Positions 26,123-35,669 are shown, counted from the stretch's first letter. The stretch: 64,000 bases of DNA from Natronoglomus mannanivorans (GCA_025517485.1 JAOPKB010000011.1:62001-126000); one strand, 5' to 3'. The notes: generated from the sequence alone by a model not told the origin. Numbers and translations are program-made.

Positions 26123-28168
26123 TCAGTCCTCGGCGCTCGTCTCGAGTTCGAACACGGAGACGTCTTCGAACGTCGCCTCACACTGCCGGCCGGAGACGGT
26201 GCTACAGACGGTTAGACCGACGTGGACGGGGTTCGTTCGGTCGATCGGTCGCTGATCGATCGGCGTCCACTGCAGTCCGCTCCGAGAGACGAAACAGGTC
26301 ACGTGATCGTCGAGCAGGTCGACGCGGAACCACGCCGCCGGCGTCTCCTCTCTGAAGTGTTGACTGATCCCCTCCTCGCCGTGTCGAGTTCGCCAGAGCA
26401 CTTCCGTTCCGAACTCCGGCGTGGCACCGACGTAGCCGTACGTGGCGTCCTCGTCGAGGCCGTCTCTGATCATGAATCCCGCTTTACTGAACGGGCCAAC
26501 TGCTTCGAGGTCGACGACGCGTCCCTGAATCCTGACCGGGTTATCGACGGTCGTGGAAACGAAGTAGAAGTCGTTCCGGTCGCGCCAGATGTTGTCTCCG
26601 TCGGCGGCGACGGTCCATCGGTCTCGAGACGGATCGTACTCGGCCCCGCCGCCGGTTTCGAGCGTTCCGACGGCAGTCTCCTCGGTGAGTTCGAGCGACG
26701 TGTCCTCGCGGACGACGTCCAGACGGTCGTCTGCGGTCGGCTCCAGCACGATCGGAAAGTTCGTGATCTCGAACCGAGCGCCACCGTCGACGCTCTCACC
26801 GATGTGGAGTCCCCACCCCTGCTGGTAGCTCACGTCGGAGACGATACTGAGCCCCATCCCGCTCCCGCCCACACTGGTCGTGTAGCCGGCCTCGAGAACG
26901 GCCTCGCGTTCGGAGTCGGGAATTCCGGGACCCGTGTCTTCGACGTAGAAACCGTCATCGAGCGTTCCGACTCGAACGGTCACGTCGGTTCCTCCGTGTG
27001 TGACGGCGTTTTTGAACAGATTCTCGAGGGTCGGCCGGATCGTTTGTGCGGAGACGGTCGTTCGGGCCGACGCCGGAATCTCGTTCGCGAACGTCGCCTC
27101 GCTCGTGTGCAGGACGTTCCAGACCGACTCGGCGGTGTCTGAGAGCGAGGTCGTCCCGTGGTAGAGCTCGTTCGATTCGTCTTTCGCGATCGACTCGAGG
27201 TCGGTCATGATCTCCTCGATCCGTTCGAGGGCGTCCATCGCGTGGTCGAACGACCGTTCGTCGCCGGTTTCCCGTCCGAGTTCGAGGTGACCGATCGCCA
27301 CCTGTAACGGGTTCTGCAGGTCGTGTCGGAGGTTCGACGAGAACTTCTCGAACTGATCGCGAAGGACCTCGAGTTCCGTTTCCGTGCGCTTGAACTCGCT
27401 AATGTCGACCGTGATGCCGATCAATCCCTTCGTGGTCCCCTCGTCGTCGACCCACGGAATCTTCGTCGATCGGTACGCGTAGGCCGTCCTGCCGTCGCCG
27501 TATCGTTCGTCGTGATTCCGAACCGTTTCTCCCGTCTCGACGACGTGTAGGTCGTCCTCGTAGGCCTTTCGAGCCATCTCCGGATCGTCGTCGCCGTGGA
27601 TTTCGATATCGGTCCGTCCGATCGCGTCGGCGGGATCGATGTTGTCGGGAACGTCTGCGATCCGGAGGTACCGGGCGTGCTCGTCTTTGACGTACACGTT
27701 CACGCCGATATCCTCGAGTAACGTGGTCAGAATCTCGCTCTCCTCGGCCGCCTCGCGTCGGCGGGCGTAGGTCTCGATCGCGTCGTCGACGGCCCGCCGA
27801 AGGTCCTCGGGCGGATCCGATCGGGTGTAGTAGCCACTTCCACCGGCATTGAGCGCCTGCCGGGGCGTTTCGTCGTGCTCGTCCTCGTCCTTGTCGTCGA
27901 CGTAGAAGACGATCGGAAGCGAGTCGTCGCGGTCGCGAACTTCGCGACAGAGGTCGATGCCGGAGCGCTCCGGAGCGGGGAGCGATCGATCGGTGACGAT
28001 ACACCCCACGTCGTCCCGTTCGTCGATCGTCGCAAGTGCGTCCGCACTCGAGTCGACGACGACGAGCTCTGTGGCAACGCCCTCGAGAAGCGTCTGGCGG
28101 ACTGCCGGCGGTCGAACCGAGTCGCCGACACCGACGACGACGGTCGGTTCCTCCAGTAGGACGGTCAT
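26123..28168 (-). CDS. Hybrid sensor histidine kinase: receiver-PAS-HisKA-HATPase-lectin-like domain
   Basis: A 681-residue soluble kinase. A receiver domain (residues 1-125) has the phospho-acceptor Asp60 in VGCIVTDRSLP. A PAS domain spans about 145-260. The HisKA phospho-acceptor is His282 (RHDLQNPL), the N box is LENLFKNAV (Asn387), and G boxes are EDTGPGIP and SVGGSGMGLSI. Residues about 505-680 form an unusual C-terminal domain (SKAGFMIRDGLDED, GYVGATPEFGTEVLWRT, HVGLTVCS) that resembles the DUF1349/concanavalin-like domain of secreted polysaccharide enzymes. The ATG at 28168 is preferred over the open frame upstream. No membrane helix was seen. Confidence 0.9.
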   Translation of the reverse strand: MTVLLEEPTVVVGVGDSVRPPAVRQTLLEGVATELVVVDSSADALATIDERDDVGCIVTDRSLPAPERSGIDLCREVRDRDDSLPIVFYVDDKDEDEHDETPRQALNAGGSGYYTRSDPPEDLRRAVDDAIETYARRREAAEESEILTTLLEDIGVNVYVKDEHARYLRIADVPDNIDPADAIGRTDIEIHGDDDPEMARKAYEDDLHVVETGETVRNHDERYGDGRTAYAYRSTKIPWVDDEGTTKGLIGITVDISEFKRTETELEVLRDQFEKFSSNLRHDLQNPLQVAIGHLELGRETGDERSFDHAMDALERIEEIMTDLESIAKDESNELYHGTTSLSDTAESVWNVLHTSEATFANEIPASARTTVSAQTIRPTLENLFKNAVTHGGTDVTVRVGTLDDGFYVEDTGPGIPDSEREAVLEAGYTTSVGGSGMGLSIVSDVSYQQGWGLHIGESVDGGARFEITNFPIVLEPTADDRLDVVREDTSLELTEETAVGTLETGGGAEYDPSRDRWTVAADGDNIWRDRNDFYFVSTTVDNPVRIQGRVVDLEAVGPFSKAGFMIRDGLDEDATYGYVGATPEFGTEVLWRTRHGEEGISQHFREETPAAWFRVDLLDDHVTCFVSRSGLQWTPIDQRPIDRTNPVHVGLTVCSTVSGRQCEATFEDVSVFELETSAED

Positions 28169-28455
28169 CGGGAAGCGGCCTCGATTCGGTAGTGCTTTCG
28201 ATTCGCGATCATCGTGAGTGGGTTCGGTGGCGGTCGAGTGCGACGAGGATCGAACTGTATCGGGTTCGATAGCCGGGTACCGGCTGGGACTGTGTCGCCA
28301 TCCGTTCTGCGTAGTCTCTCGCGTTCGATCCAATTAGCGTTAGTGGCTAGATGGGACTGTTCACCGCGAGCGACCAATGGGCTCGATCCGCTAGGACGCG
28401 GTCCACTTCAGGCCGGTGCACTCACGGTTCTGGCGGGAGAAGAGCCACTGTGACT

Positions 28456-29583
28456 ATGTCTGCCACGGTCGCCGAACTGACCCGGGAACTGGTCGCCGTG
28501 CCGAGCCACGAGGACGAAACCGCCGCCGGCGACGCCATCGAGGCGTGGCTCCGCGAGGAGACGACGGCTCGAGTGCGTCGAGATGCGGTCGGGAACGTGA
28601 TCGCACGGAAGCGCCGCGAGGACGAGGATGAGACGAGCGGAGACGACTCGCTCGCACTCGTCGGCCACCACGACGTGGTGCCGCCGGACGAGGCCCAGAT
28701 TCGAGACGGGCCGGAGTCGGGATCGGAACTCGAGTACGTCGTCGAAGAGCGCGACGGCCGCATCTACGGCCGCGGCGCGGCGGACATGAAGGGAGCGGTC
28801 GCGGCCGCGATGCTCGCGTTCCGGGACGCCACGCCGCCGGAGGGCTGTGAACTCGTCTTCGCCAGCTTCGTCGGCGAGGAGATCGGCGGCGTCGGCGCTC
28901 GCCACGCCATCGAGGAGGGATTCGCACCCGACTACGCCGTCGTCGGCGAGGGGTCGACCAACTACTCGAAACCCGGCGTCACCGACGTCGTCGTCGCCCA
29001 CCGCGGTCGGCGCGGAATCACGGTCACCGCCCACGGCGTCGCCTCCCACGCCAGCGAACCCGCCGCCGGCGAGAACGCCATCTATCGGGCGACCGACGCG
29101 ATCGACCGGGTTCGCGACCTCGAGTTCCCCGCGGTCGACGTGGCGGGCGAGACCCTCTCGGGGAGCGTCGTCGTCACCGAAATCGACGGCGGGTCGGCGA
29201 TCAACGTCGTCCCCGAGCGGTGTTCGTTCACGGTCGACGAACGAACCGTCCCCGGCGAACGAGCCGATCTCGAGGCTCTCGCCGAGATTCCGGACGTGGA
29301 GTGGACGATCGACCAAGATCTGCCGCCGATGGAGTGTACGGACGAGGCGTTCGTCGATCACGTTCTCGCGGCCGCTCGCAACTCTCAGTCGAACGACCCC
29401 GAGCTCGTCACCAAACCCCACGCGACCGACGCCGGCTGGCTCTCCGAGGCCGGGACGGCGTGTGTCATCTGTGGCCCCTCCGAACCCGGCGAGGCCCACA
29501 CCAGAGACGAGAGCGTCTCGATCGCGGTGCTCGAGCGCTGTCAGGAGACGTATCGACGGGTCGCCGAGTCGTGGCCGCGGTAA
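28456..29583 (+). CDS. M20 family metallopeptidase (ArgE/DapE-like)
   Basis: A 375-residue zinc-dependent amidohydrolase. Metal and catalytic residues are visible in order: LVGHHDVVPP, GRGAADMKGAVAAA, FVGEEIGGVGARHA, VVGEGSTN, and a C-terminal EAHTRDESV. The dimerisation domain occupies about residues 185-295. Substrates of the family include N-acyl amino acids and dipeptides. The gene follows 290 bases after the divergent hybrid kinase. The ATG at 28456 is chosen because residues encoded upstream show no conservation. Confidence 0.9.
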   Translation: MSATVAELTRELVAVPSHEDETAAGDAIEAWLREETTARVRRDAVGNVIARKRREDEDETSGDDSLALVGHHDVVPPDEAQIRDGPESGSELEYVVEERDGRIYGRGAADMKGAVAAAMLAFRDATPPEGCELVFASFVGEEIGGVGARHAIEEGFAPDYAVVGEGSTNYSKPGVTDVVVAHRGRRGITVTAHGVASHASEPAAGENAIYRATDAIDRVRDLEFPAVDVAGETLSGSVVVTEIDGGSAINVVPERCSFTVDERTVPGERADLEALAEIPDVEWTIDQDLPPMECTDEAFVDHVLAAARNSQSNDPELVTKPHATDAGWLSEAGTACVICGPSEPGEAHTRDESVSIAVLERCQETYRRVAESWPR

Positions 29584-29737
29584 ACGGTTTCGGGCGATTT
29601 CGATCCGCCGTCCCGGTGCGCATCCTGTCGTCCACGTTACCGTCCCTCGAGCGGGCTGGCGACGGTCAAACCAGATAGCGAACGGAGTGGACTGCGGGAG
29701 GACTTGAGAACGGGAGGCCAGAAGACCGGAAGGCCGA

Positions 29738-31219
29738 TCAGGACTCGTAGACGAAGCGCTCGATCACCGCGTCCGTCTCACAGGTCGTCCCGCGACCGGT
29801 CGCGTAAGGGCCGACGACGACGCCCGTGAACCCTGCGGCCACCTCGGTCGAGACGTAGCGGGTCGACGCCGACCCCAGTTGCTCTCCGTCCGCGTGGAAA
29901 CGGTATTCCTCAGCGTCGGCCGTTACGGCGAGGTCGGTCGTCGCCCCGACCGGCGCGCGCCCGACGACCTCCGTTGCGTCGCCGATACGGAGACGGACGA
30001 CGGCCTCTCGGCGACCGTCGCGGCGCGTCACGCCCACCTGATACTGGTGACGGTCGTCGGCGACCACCGCGAGGCCAGCCTCCTCGCCAGCGCCGGGGTC
30101 GAAAGCCAGCGTCGCCTCGACGCGGCAGTCGAACGCCGTCTGTCGCCGACCGACGAAGGTGGCTTCGGGTTCGTCGAGCGTCTCCGGGCCGCCGCGGAGA
30201 CAGAGCCCATCCGGTCCGGTCTCGTAGCGCTCACGGTCGGGGTGGCGGCGGAACTGCCACTCGAGGCCGAGTCCGTCCGCGAACGTCGTGTCGGTGCGCT
30301 CGAGGGCGGTCGTTTCCGTCTGCCGGTCGCCGGGCAGCGGTCCGTTCATCTCCGCTTCGATCGGCTCGCCGCCGTTGACGACCGGCCAGCCCACGTCCCA
30401 CTCGACGGGTGCGAGGAAGGTCTCGCGTCCGAGGTGGTGGAACCTCGGCCACGGACCCACCTGACGGATACCCAGACAGACGAGCCACCACTCGCCGCTG
30501 CCGTCCTCGACGAAGTCGGCGTGGCCAGTGGCCCGAATGTCCTCGCGCGGCCGGCCCCAGTGGGTGAGGACGGGGTTGTCGGGACAGCTCTCGTAGGGGC
30601 CAGTCGGGTCGTCTGCGCGCGCCGCGACGACCATGTGGCCGGCGTGGGTGCCGCCTTCGGCGAGGATCAGGTGGTAGGTGCCGTTGCGTTCGTAGATGTG
30701 GGGCGCCTCGACGTAGGGATCGCGAAAGCCCGTCCAGATCGTTTTTGGTTCGCCGAGTTCGCCTGTCTCTACGTCGAGTTCGGCCTGTTGGATCGGGTTC
30801 TCGGGATCACCGGAGTGGTAGGTGAAGTAGCAGGTGTCGCCCTCGAAGAAGAGGTCCGGATCGATCCCCGGCGCGTCGACCCACGTCGGCTCGGACCACT
30901 CCCCGGACGGGTCGTCGGCGGTGACGACGAAGTGGCCGTCGTCGCTGACGTTCGTGGTGACGAGGTAGAAGGTGCCGTCGTGGTAGCGCAGCGTCGGCGC
31001 GTAGATACCCGAGGATCCGTCGGCGTCGCCGACGGCGAGTTGGGATTCGCGGGTGAGGGCGTGGCCGATGGGGTCCCAGTCGGCGAGGTTCTCGCTCCGG
31101 TAGAGCGGGACGCCAGGGACGTACTCGAATGAGCTGGTAGCGAGGTAGAACGTCTCTCCGACCCGGCAGATCGTGGGATCGGGATGAAAGCCCGGGAGCA
31201 CGGGATTGTCGTAGCGCAT
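29738..31219 (-). CDS. Glycoside hydrolase family 43 (beta-xylosidase-like)
   Basis: A 493-residue protein with an N-terminal five-bladed propeller and a C-terminal beta-sandwich domain (about residues 330-493). The likely general base Asp14 is in FHPDPTICRV, the modulating Asp is in GIDPDLFF (about residue 120), and the acid Glu171 is in VEAPHIYERNG. The layout matches two-domain xylosidase/arabinofuranosidase members of GH43. No signal peptide is seen, so it should cleave imported oligosaccharides in the cytoplasm. Start at the ATG at 31219. It lies 100 bases downstream of a second propeller glycosidase. Confidence 0.9.
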   Translation of the reverse strand: MRYDNPVLPGFHPDPTICRVGETFYLATSSFEYVPGVPLYRSENLADWDPIGHALTRESQLAVGDADGSSGIYAPTLRYHDGTFYLVTTNVSDDGHFVVTADDPSGEWSEPTWVDAPGIDPDLFFEGDTCYFTYHSGDPENPIQQAELDVETGELGEPKTIWTGFRDPYVEAPHIYERNGTYHLILAEGGTHAGHMVVAARADDPTGPYESCPDNPVLTHWGRPREDIRATGHADFVEDGSGEWWLVCLGIRQVGPWPRFHHLGRETFLAPVEWDVGWPVVNGGEPIEAEMNGPLPGDRQTETTALERTDTTFADGLGLEWQFRRHPDRERYETGPDGLCLRGGPETLDEPEATFVGRRQTAFDCRVEATLAFDPGAGEEAGLAVVADDRHQYQVGVTRRDGRREAVVRLRIGDATEVVGRAPVGATTDLAVTADAEEYRFHADGEQLGSASTRYVSTEVAAGFTGVVVGPYATGRGTTCETDAVIERFVYES

Positions 31220-31255
31220 GGACGGACCGTCTCGTAGACGGGAGTTGACGCTATC

Positions 31256-31310
31256 GGTTCGGGTGGTGCGTCGCGCTCGTGTTCGCGTTCGCGTTCGTGG
31301 TCGCCAGTAG
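31256..31310. repeat. gttcgc-type simple repeat between the two glycosidase genes
   Basis: A short run of imperfect gttcgc units (cgtgttcgcgttcgcgttcg) lies between the two genes. A similar stretch occurs upstream of the DUF5305 gene (63125-63170). Confidence 0.45.
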
Positions 31311-31319
31311 GACGGTCGG

Positions 31320-32270
31320 CTACTGGTATCGATCCCGATCGCACGCGAGCCAGCCGTCTTCGAACTCGAGTTCGGCGACCTGAAGCACGGTCTGTCGCGC
31401 CCGACCGTCGTCCACCGTGTATCGCCGGTCGTCACCCGATTGGTGGACGTGGTAGAGGAGGTACGCCCGGTCGTCGACGACGAACACGTCTGGGTGGCCG
31501 CCCTCGTAATCGTCACCCGGACGCTCGCCGGCGTCGGTGAGGAGGCGCTCGGGCTGGGCAGTCCACTCGCGGCCGTCAAGCGATCGGTAGACGCTCAGCC
31601 CGTCCCACGAGTCCGTCAGCAGCCAGTAGTAGCCACGCCATTCGAAGACGATCGGGGCCTCCTGCGCCTGGTCGTCGAGCAGCGCCGTCTCCCGTGCGGT
31701 CCACTCGTAGAGGTCGTCGCTGTCTGCCGTGTAGATGTACGAGTTGTCGGCCTCGTCTTTGTACCACATGCGCCACGTGCCGTCCTCGAGTCGGTGGACG
31801 TCGGCGTCGATGACGTACTCCGAGGACAGCGAGAGTCGACTTTCGACCGTCCACTCGCGACACTCGTCGCTCGTACAGTGGACGATGTAGCGCGGTCCCT
31901 CCCACTCCTGGGGAACGCCGGGCAGGTAGCTGACGTAGAGGTGGTAGGTTCCGTCGTGGTGGAGGATCTCGGGCGCCCAATGGGTGTTGTGACCGGGCTC
32001 GATCTCGAGGTCGAGCGTCCCGCGGTACAGAAATCGACCGCTATCGGACGCGGTGGCGACGCCGATCTCCGAGCCGTGGATCCACGCTTTCCCCGGCACG
32101 TCGATGTTCGACCGGCGCTGCGTGTAGAAGAGCCACCACTCTTCGTTCTCGTGGTGCCACATGATCGACGAATCTGCCGCACCGTCGAACACGGGATCGC
32201 GAAACAGCGGTGCGGGTGCGTCCTCGATCTCGAAGGAGGGCGCGTCGGGTGCCAGCGGGTTCCACTCCAT
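31320..32270 (-). CDS. Five-bladed propeller glycosidase (GH43-superfamily)
   Basis: A 316-residue single-domain beta-propeller related to GH43/GH117 type glycosidases. Features are the opening LFRDPVFDGAADSSIMWHHE, HWAPEILHHDGTYHLYVSYL, and VIDADVHRLEDGTWRMWYKD, with regularly spaced Trp/Tyr strands. The acidic residues Asp (FRDPVF), Glu (APEIL) and Asp (DADVH) are candidate catalytic groups. It has no signal peptide. It sits just upstream of the two-domain GH43 gene on the same strand, so the pair is probably co-expressed for one carbohydrate. Confidence 0.82.
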   Translation of the reverse strand: MEWNPLAPDAPSFEIEDAPAPLFRDPVFDGAADSSIMWHHENEEWWLFYTQRRSNIDVPGKAWIHGSEIGVATASDSGRFLYRGTLDLEIEPGHNTHWAPEILHHDGTYHLYVSYLPGVPQEWEGPRYIVHCTSDECREWTVESRLSLSSEYVIDADVHRLEDGTWRMWYKDEADNSYIYTADSDDLYEWTARETALLDDQAQEAPIVFEWRGYYWLLTDSWDGLSVYRSLDGREWTAQPERLLTDAGERPGDDYEGGHPDVFVVDDRAYLLYHVHQSGDDRRYTVDDGRARQTVLQVAELEFEDGWLACDRDRYQ

Positions 32271-32533
32271 ATACTCCCCTGAATTTCACTCGCCACTAAG
32301 AGAGTTCCGTTCGAAGGACCGTCTGGAAACGTCGAAACAGCCCGCAGTAGATGTGTTCTGGGCGCGAATCCGGGAGAATAGAGACGACTCGGGTCACACG
32401 ATCGACTCGCGAGTCGGACGGCGAACGACGCCCTCAATCTCGGTCTCGACTTCGGCCTCGACTGCCACCTCGAGAGAGAGACGAAATACCCGGAACCACG
32501 AGGTTGATACTTCCCCTCGTCCACCACACGCCT

Positions 32534-34066
32534 ATGGCAACCGATCAGGCCCAGAGCGAGAGCCAGGGGACTGACACCTACGACGAGTTCGAACAGCGGG
32601 TCGAACGCATCACCAACGTCGGCAACGCAGCCGGCATCCTCCAGTGGGACCAGGAAGTGATGATGCCCGAAGGCGGGACGCCGGCGCGGGCGAAACAGCT
32701 GTCGACACTCTCCTCGATCAGTCACGAACTGCTCACCGACGAGGAGACCGGCGACCTCCTCACAGAGCTCGAGGGACAGGACCTCGAGGAAGACCAGCAA
32801 GCCGTCGTCCGCGAAGTCCGCCGGCGCTACGACCGCTCGACGAAAGTGCCCGAGGAACTCGTCGCCGAAATCTCGGAGACGACCTCGAACGCCCACCCGA
32901 CGTGGGTCGAAGCCAAAGAAGAAGACGACTTCTCGATCTTCGCGCCGACCCTCGAGACACTCGTCGAACTCAAGCGGGAGTACGCCGAGCACATCGACCC
33001 CGACAAGGACCCCTACGCCGTCCTCTTCGCCGACTACGAGCCGTACATCGACATCGAGACCGCCGAACGGATCCTCGAGCGCCTGCGTGAGGAGCTCGTG
33101 CCGTTGATCGAGGCGATCGACGGCAGTGACGCGGAGCTGGAGACCGACGCCTTCTCCGGCGAGTTCGACGACGAAACGCAGGAGGAACTCGCGCGGGACG
33201 TCCTCGACACGCTGGGCTACGACTGGAACCGGGGTCGCCTCGACACGGCCCCGCATCCGTTCTCCTCGGGGACGCAGTTCGACGCACGCGTGACGACCCG
33301 GTTCGACGAGTCCGACCTGCTTGGCTCGATCACGTCGACCATCCACGAGTTCGGTCACGCAAACTACACCATCGGCCTCCCCGACGAAGGATACGGCACC
33401 CCGCTGGGCGAGGCCCGAGACCTCACCGTCCACGAGTCTCAGTCCCGGCTCTGGGAGAACCACGTCGGTCGCTCGCAGGCGTTCTGGGAGCGGTTCCTGC
33501 CCGCCGTCCAAGAACGGTTTCCCGCGCTCGAAGACGTCACACCTCGCGACGCCTACGAGGCCGCGAACCAGGTCTACGACGACAACCTCATCCGCGTCGA
33601 GGCGGACGAACTCACCTACCACCTCCACATCGTGATCCGGTTCGAGGTCGAACGCGACCTGATCCGGGGCGACCTCGCGGTCGAGGACGTGCCCGAGACG
33701 TGGAACGACAAGTACGAGGAGTACCTCGGCGTCCGTCCCGACACCGACGCGGAGGGCTGCCTGCAGGACATCCACTGGTCCCACGGCTCCTTCGGTTACT
33801 TCCCGACGTACTCGCTGGGGTCCGTCTTGGCAGCCCAGCTGTACGCCGCCGCCGAGGACGAACTGGGCGACATCGACGAGCACACCCGCGAGGGCGAGTT
33901 CGACGACCTCAACGGCTGGCTCCGAGAGAACATTCACACCCACGGGAAACGCTATACGACGCCCGAACTCATCGAGCGGGCGACCGGCGAAGCGTACACC
34001 GCCGACTACTTCCTCGAGTACGCGACGAACAAATACGGCGAGTTGTACGATCTCGAGGGGTACTGA
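32534..34066 (+). CDS. Carboxypeptidase M32 (thermostable carboxypeptidase type)
   Basis: A 510-residue zinc carboxypeptidase. The zinc motif HEFGHA (HExxH) lies at about residue 272, followed by NYTIGLPDEGYGTPLGEA, and ESQSRLWENHVGRS contains the third zinc ligand Glu, all diagnostic of the M32 family. Another family motif near residue 350 is HIVIRFEVERDLIRGD. M32 enzymes remove C-terminal residues other than proline, in the cytoplasm. The ATG at 32534 gives the normal length of about 500. Confidence 0.95.
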   Translation: MATDQAQSESQGTDTYDEFEQRVERITNVGNAAGILQWDQEVMMPEGGTPARAKQLSTLSSISHELLTDEETGDLLTELEGQDLEEDQQAVVREVRRRYDRSTKVPEELVAEISETTSNAHPTWVEAKEEDDFSIFAPTLETLVELKREYAEHIDPDKDPYAVLFADYEPYIDIETAERILERLREELVPLIEAIDGSDAELETDAFSGEFDDETQEELARDVLDTLGYDWNRGRLDTAPHPFSSGTQFDARVTTRFDESDLLGSITSTIHEFGHANYTIGLPDEGYGTPLGEARDLTVHESQSRLWENHVGRSQAFWERFLPAVQERFPALEDVTPRDAYEAANQVYDDNLIRVEADELTYHLHIVIRFEVERDLIRGDLAVEDVPETWNDKYEEYLGVRPDTDAEGCLQDIHWSHGSFGYFPTYSLGSVLAAQLYAAAEDELGDIDEHTREGEFDDLNGWLRENIHTHGKRYTTPELIERATGEAYTADYFLEYATNKYGELYDLEGY

Positions 34067-34153
34067 GGCGACTCCGAGAGGTCGTGTCTCTGGAATCGTG
34101 AGTTCTTCTCCGAACACGAGGACTGAGAGTATTTCTCCCGGTAGAATCCGCTT

Positions 34154-34543
34154 TCAGTACATTTCGCGATGATTCTCGACAGTGATCCCATCGACACGTT
34201 CGAAGCCACCGTCTGAAGTGACAATGGGTACGCCAAGCGATCGCGCGACACCAGCGATCATCATATCCGGGTGCTGAATACGTTGGCCTTTTGCTTCCAG
34301 TTCCTGACGTATACTCGCCCCTTCGAGGGCGTGTGCCCGATTATACTCTAGGTGCTCTACCCACGGGAGATCGTCGTCGACGAGAACGGGATTGCGTCCT
34401 TCTTTCACGGCTCCGTGGTACAGTTCGTAGTAGCCGACGGATGTGAGGACGAGACTCTCGTCTTGGTGGTCGAGACGGTAGTCTCTGGCCGATTCCCGGC
34501 CACGAAGGAAGTCGGCACAGAAACTGCTGTCGAGAATCTTCAT
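34154..34543 (-). CDS. vapC: VapC-type PIN-domain toxin
   Basis: A 129-residue PIN ribonuclease. Asp5 in MKILDSSFCADFL, a conserved Glu in YYELYHGA (about residue 40), Asp in HPDMMIAGVA (about residue 93) and Asp in VTSDGGFERV (about residue 110) supply the acidic metal site. Unlike the PIN protein at 5.9 kb, this one overlaps the stop of an upstream small antitoxin gene by four bases (ATGA), the classical toxin-antitoxin arrangement. It is expected to cleave RNA when free of its partner. Confidence 0.9.
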   Translation of the reverse strand: MKILDSSFCADFLRGRESARDYRLDHQDESLVLTSVGYYELYHGAVKEGRNPVLVDDDLPWVEHLEYNRAHALEGASIRQELEAKGQRIQHPDMMIAGVARSLGVPIVTSDGGFERVDGITVENHREMY

Positions 34544-34752
34544 GGCTCTGCGTCGAAATCCTCGTCGATTTCCTCTTTGATCTCGCTTACTGACTCGTCG
34601 ATCGTCGTGTCACTCCACGCACCGAATCCAGCGAGCGGATCGTCGTCTTCCAGTTCGCGTTCGATGACCGCCTCGAAACTCTCATCTCCCCGCTTCCGGG
34701 CCCGGAGTTTCCGCCATGTCTTTTCGGACACTCGAATGGTCTTATCGGTCAT
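34540..34752 (-). CDS. vapB: VapB-type antitoxin
   Basis: A 70-residue acidic protein with a ribbon-helix-helix-like N-terminus (MTDKTIRVSEKTWRKLRARK) and a flexible acidic tail (SEIKEEIDEDFDAEP) typical for binding the toxin active site. It should dimerise, bind its own promoter and neutralise the PIN toxin encoded directly after it. The small size and coupled stop/start (ATGA) fix the pairing. Confidence 0.85.
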   Translation of the reverse strand: MTDKTIRVSEKTWRKLRARKRGDESFEAVIERELEDDDPLAGFGAWSDTTIDESVSEIKEEIDEDFDAEP

Positions 34753-34925
34753 TTACACATTGATGTATACATGCGAACGACTTCGATGTTTCGGGTCGAC
34801 TCGAGAACCCGTGTGAGCGATAGAACCGATTTTATCCTCGCTACCTGGCCCTCGTTCGAGTTGTGTCCGTGTCCACGACCCGTTCGAGGGAAAACAGTGA
34901 ACTAGATCGCCTTCGATGCCTACCC

Positions 34926-35669
34926 ATGGGAGCGACTGAGCGGTTAGACGGTCGAGCGGTCATCGTCACCGGCGCGAGTTCGGGCATCGGGGAAGCGACG
35001 GTCCACGCACTGGCAGCCGAAGGCGCGAGCGTAGTACTGGCGGCACGGCGCGAGGAACAACTCGAGAGGATCGCCGACGACGTCGAGGCCGAGTACGGGA
35101 TCGAGACGCTCGTCGTGCCGACGGACGTGACCGACGACGAGGCGGTCGACCATCTGATCGAGACGACCGTCGACACCTTCGGCGGGCTCTACGGGCTGGT
35201 GAACAACGCGGGGCTGGCCCGCGGCGACGAGGTCGAGTCGCTGTCGACCGAGGCCTTCGAGACGATGCAGTCGGTGAACGTCGACGGCGTCTTCTATGCG
35301 ACGCGGGCGGCGATTCCCCACGTCCGGGAGAGCGGCGGCCACCTGCTGTTCGTCGGCAGCTTCGCGGGCCAGTACCCGCGACCGGCGAATCCGGCGTACG
35401 CCGCTTCGAAGTGGTGGGTCCGGGGGTTCGCCCACAGCGTCGCGGGGCAGGTTGGCGACGACGGAATCGGCGTCACCGTCGTCAATCCCTCCGAGGTTCG
35501 CTCGGAGTTCGGGGGCGACGACGGCGAGGCGTTCGAGGACCGTTTCGACGCGGGCGAAGTGACCGAACCCGAGGAGATCGCCGACGCGATCACGTTCGCG
35601 CTGACTCGAGAGCACTCCTCGGTGAGCGAACTCGACCTCTTCCGGCGGGACAAGTTCAGCGAGCTCTGA
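34926..35669 (+). CDS. Short-chain dehydrogenase/reductase
   Basis: A 247-residue NAD(P)-dependent oxidoreductase. The cofactor motif TGASSGIGEATVHAL is at about residues 16-30, NNAGLARGDEV near residue 85, and the catalytic YAASKWW (Tyr-x3-Lys) near residue 158 with the Ser in FVGSFAGQY. The C-terminus (REHSSVSELDLFRRDKFSEL) has the usual oligomerisation strand. The frame is open to 34863, but the ATG at 34926 gives the family length. The substrate is not indicated by context. Confidence 0.92.
   Translation: MGATERLDGRAVIVTGASSGIGEATVHALAAEGASVVLAARREEQLERIADDVEAEYGIETLVVPTDVTDDEAVDHLIETTVDTFGGLYGLVNNAGLARGDEVESLSTEAFETMQSVNVDGVFYATRAAIPHVRESGGHLLFVGSFAGQYPRPANPAYAASKWWVRGFAHSVAGQVGDDGIGVTVVNPSEVRSEFGGDDGEAFEDRFDAGEVTEPEEIADAITFALTREHSSVSELDLFRRDKFSEL

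Noticed and set aside
31616..34117. An 833-codon open frame on the minus strand across the M32 carboxypeptidase
   Set aside because: It is the antisense shadow of a clearly real gene in GC-rich DNA; its translation has no domain and is biased like other shadows.
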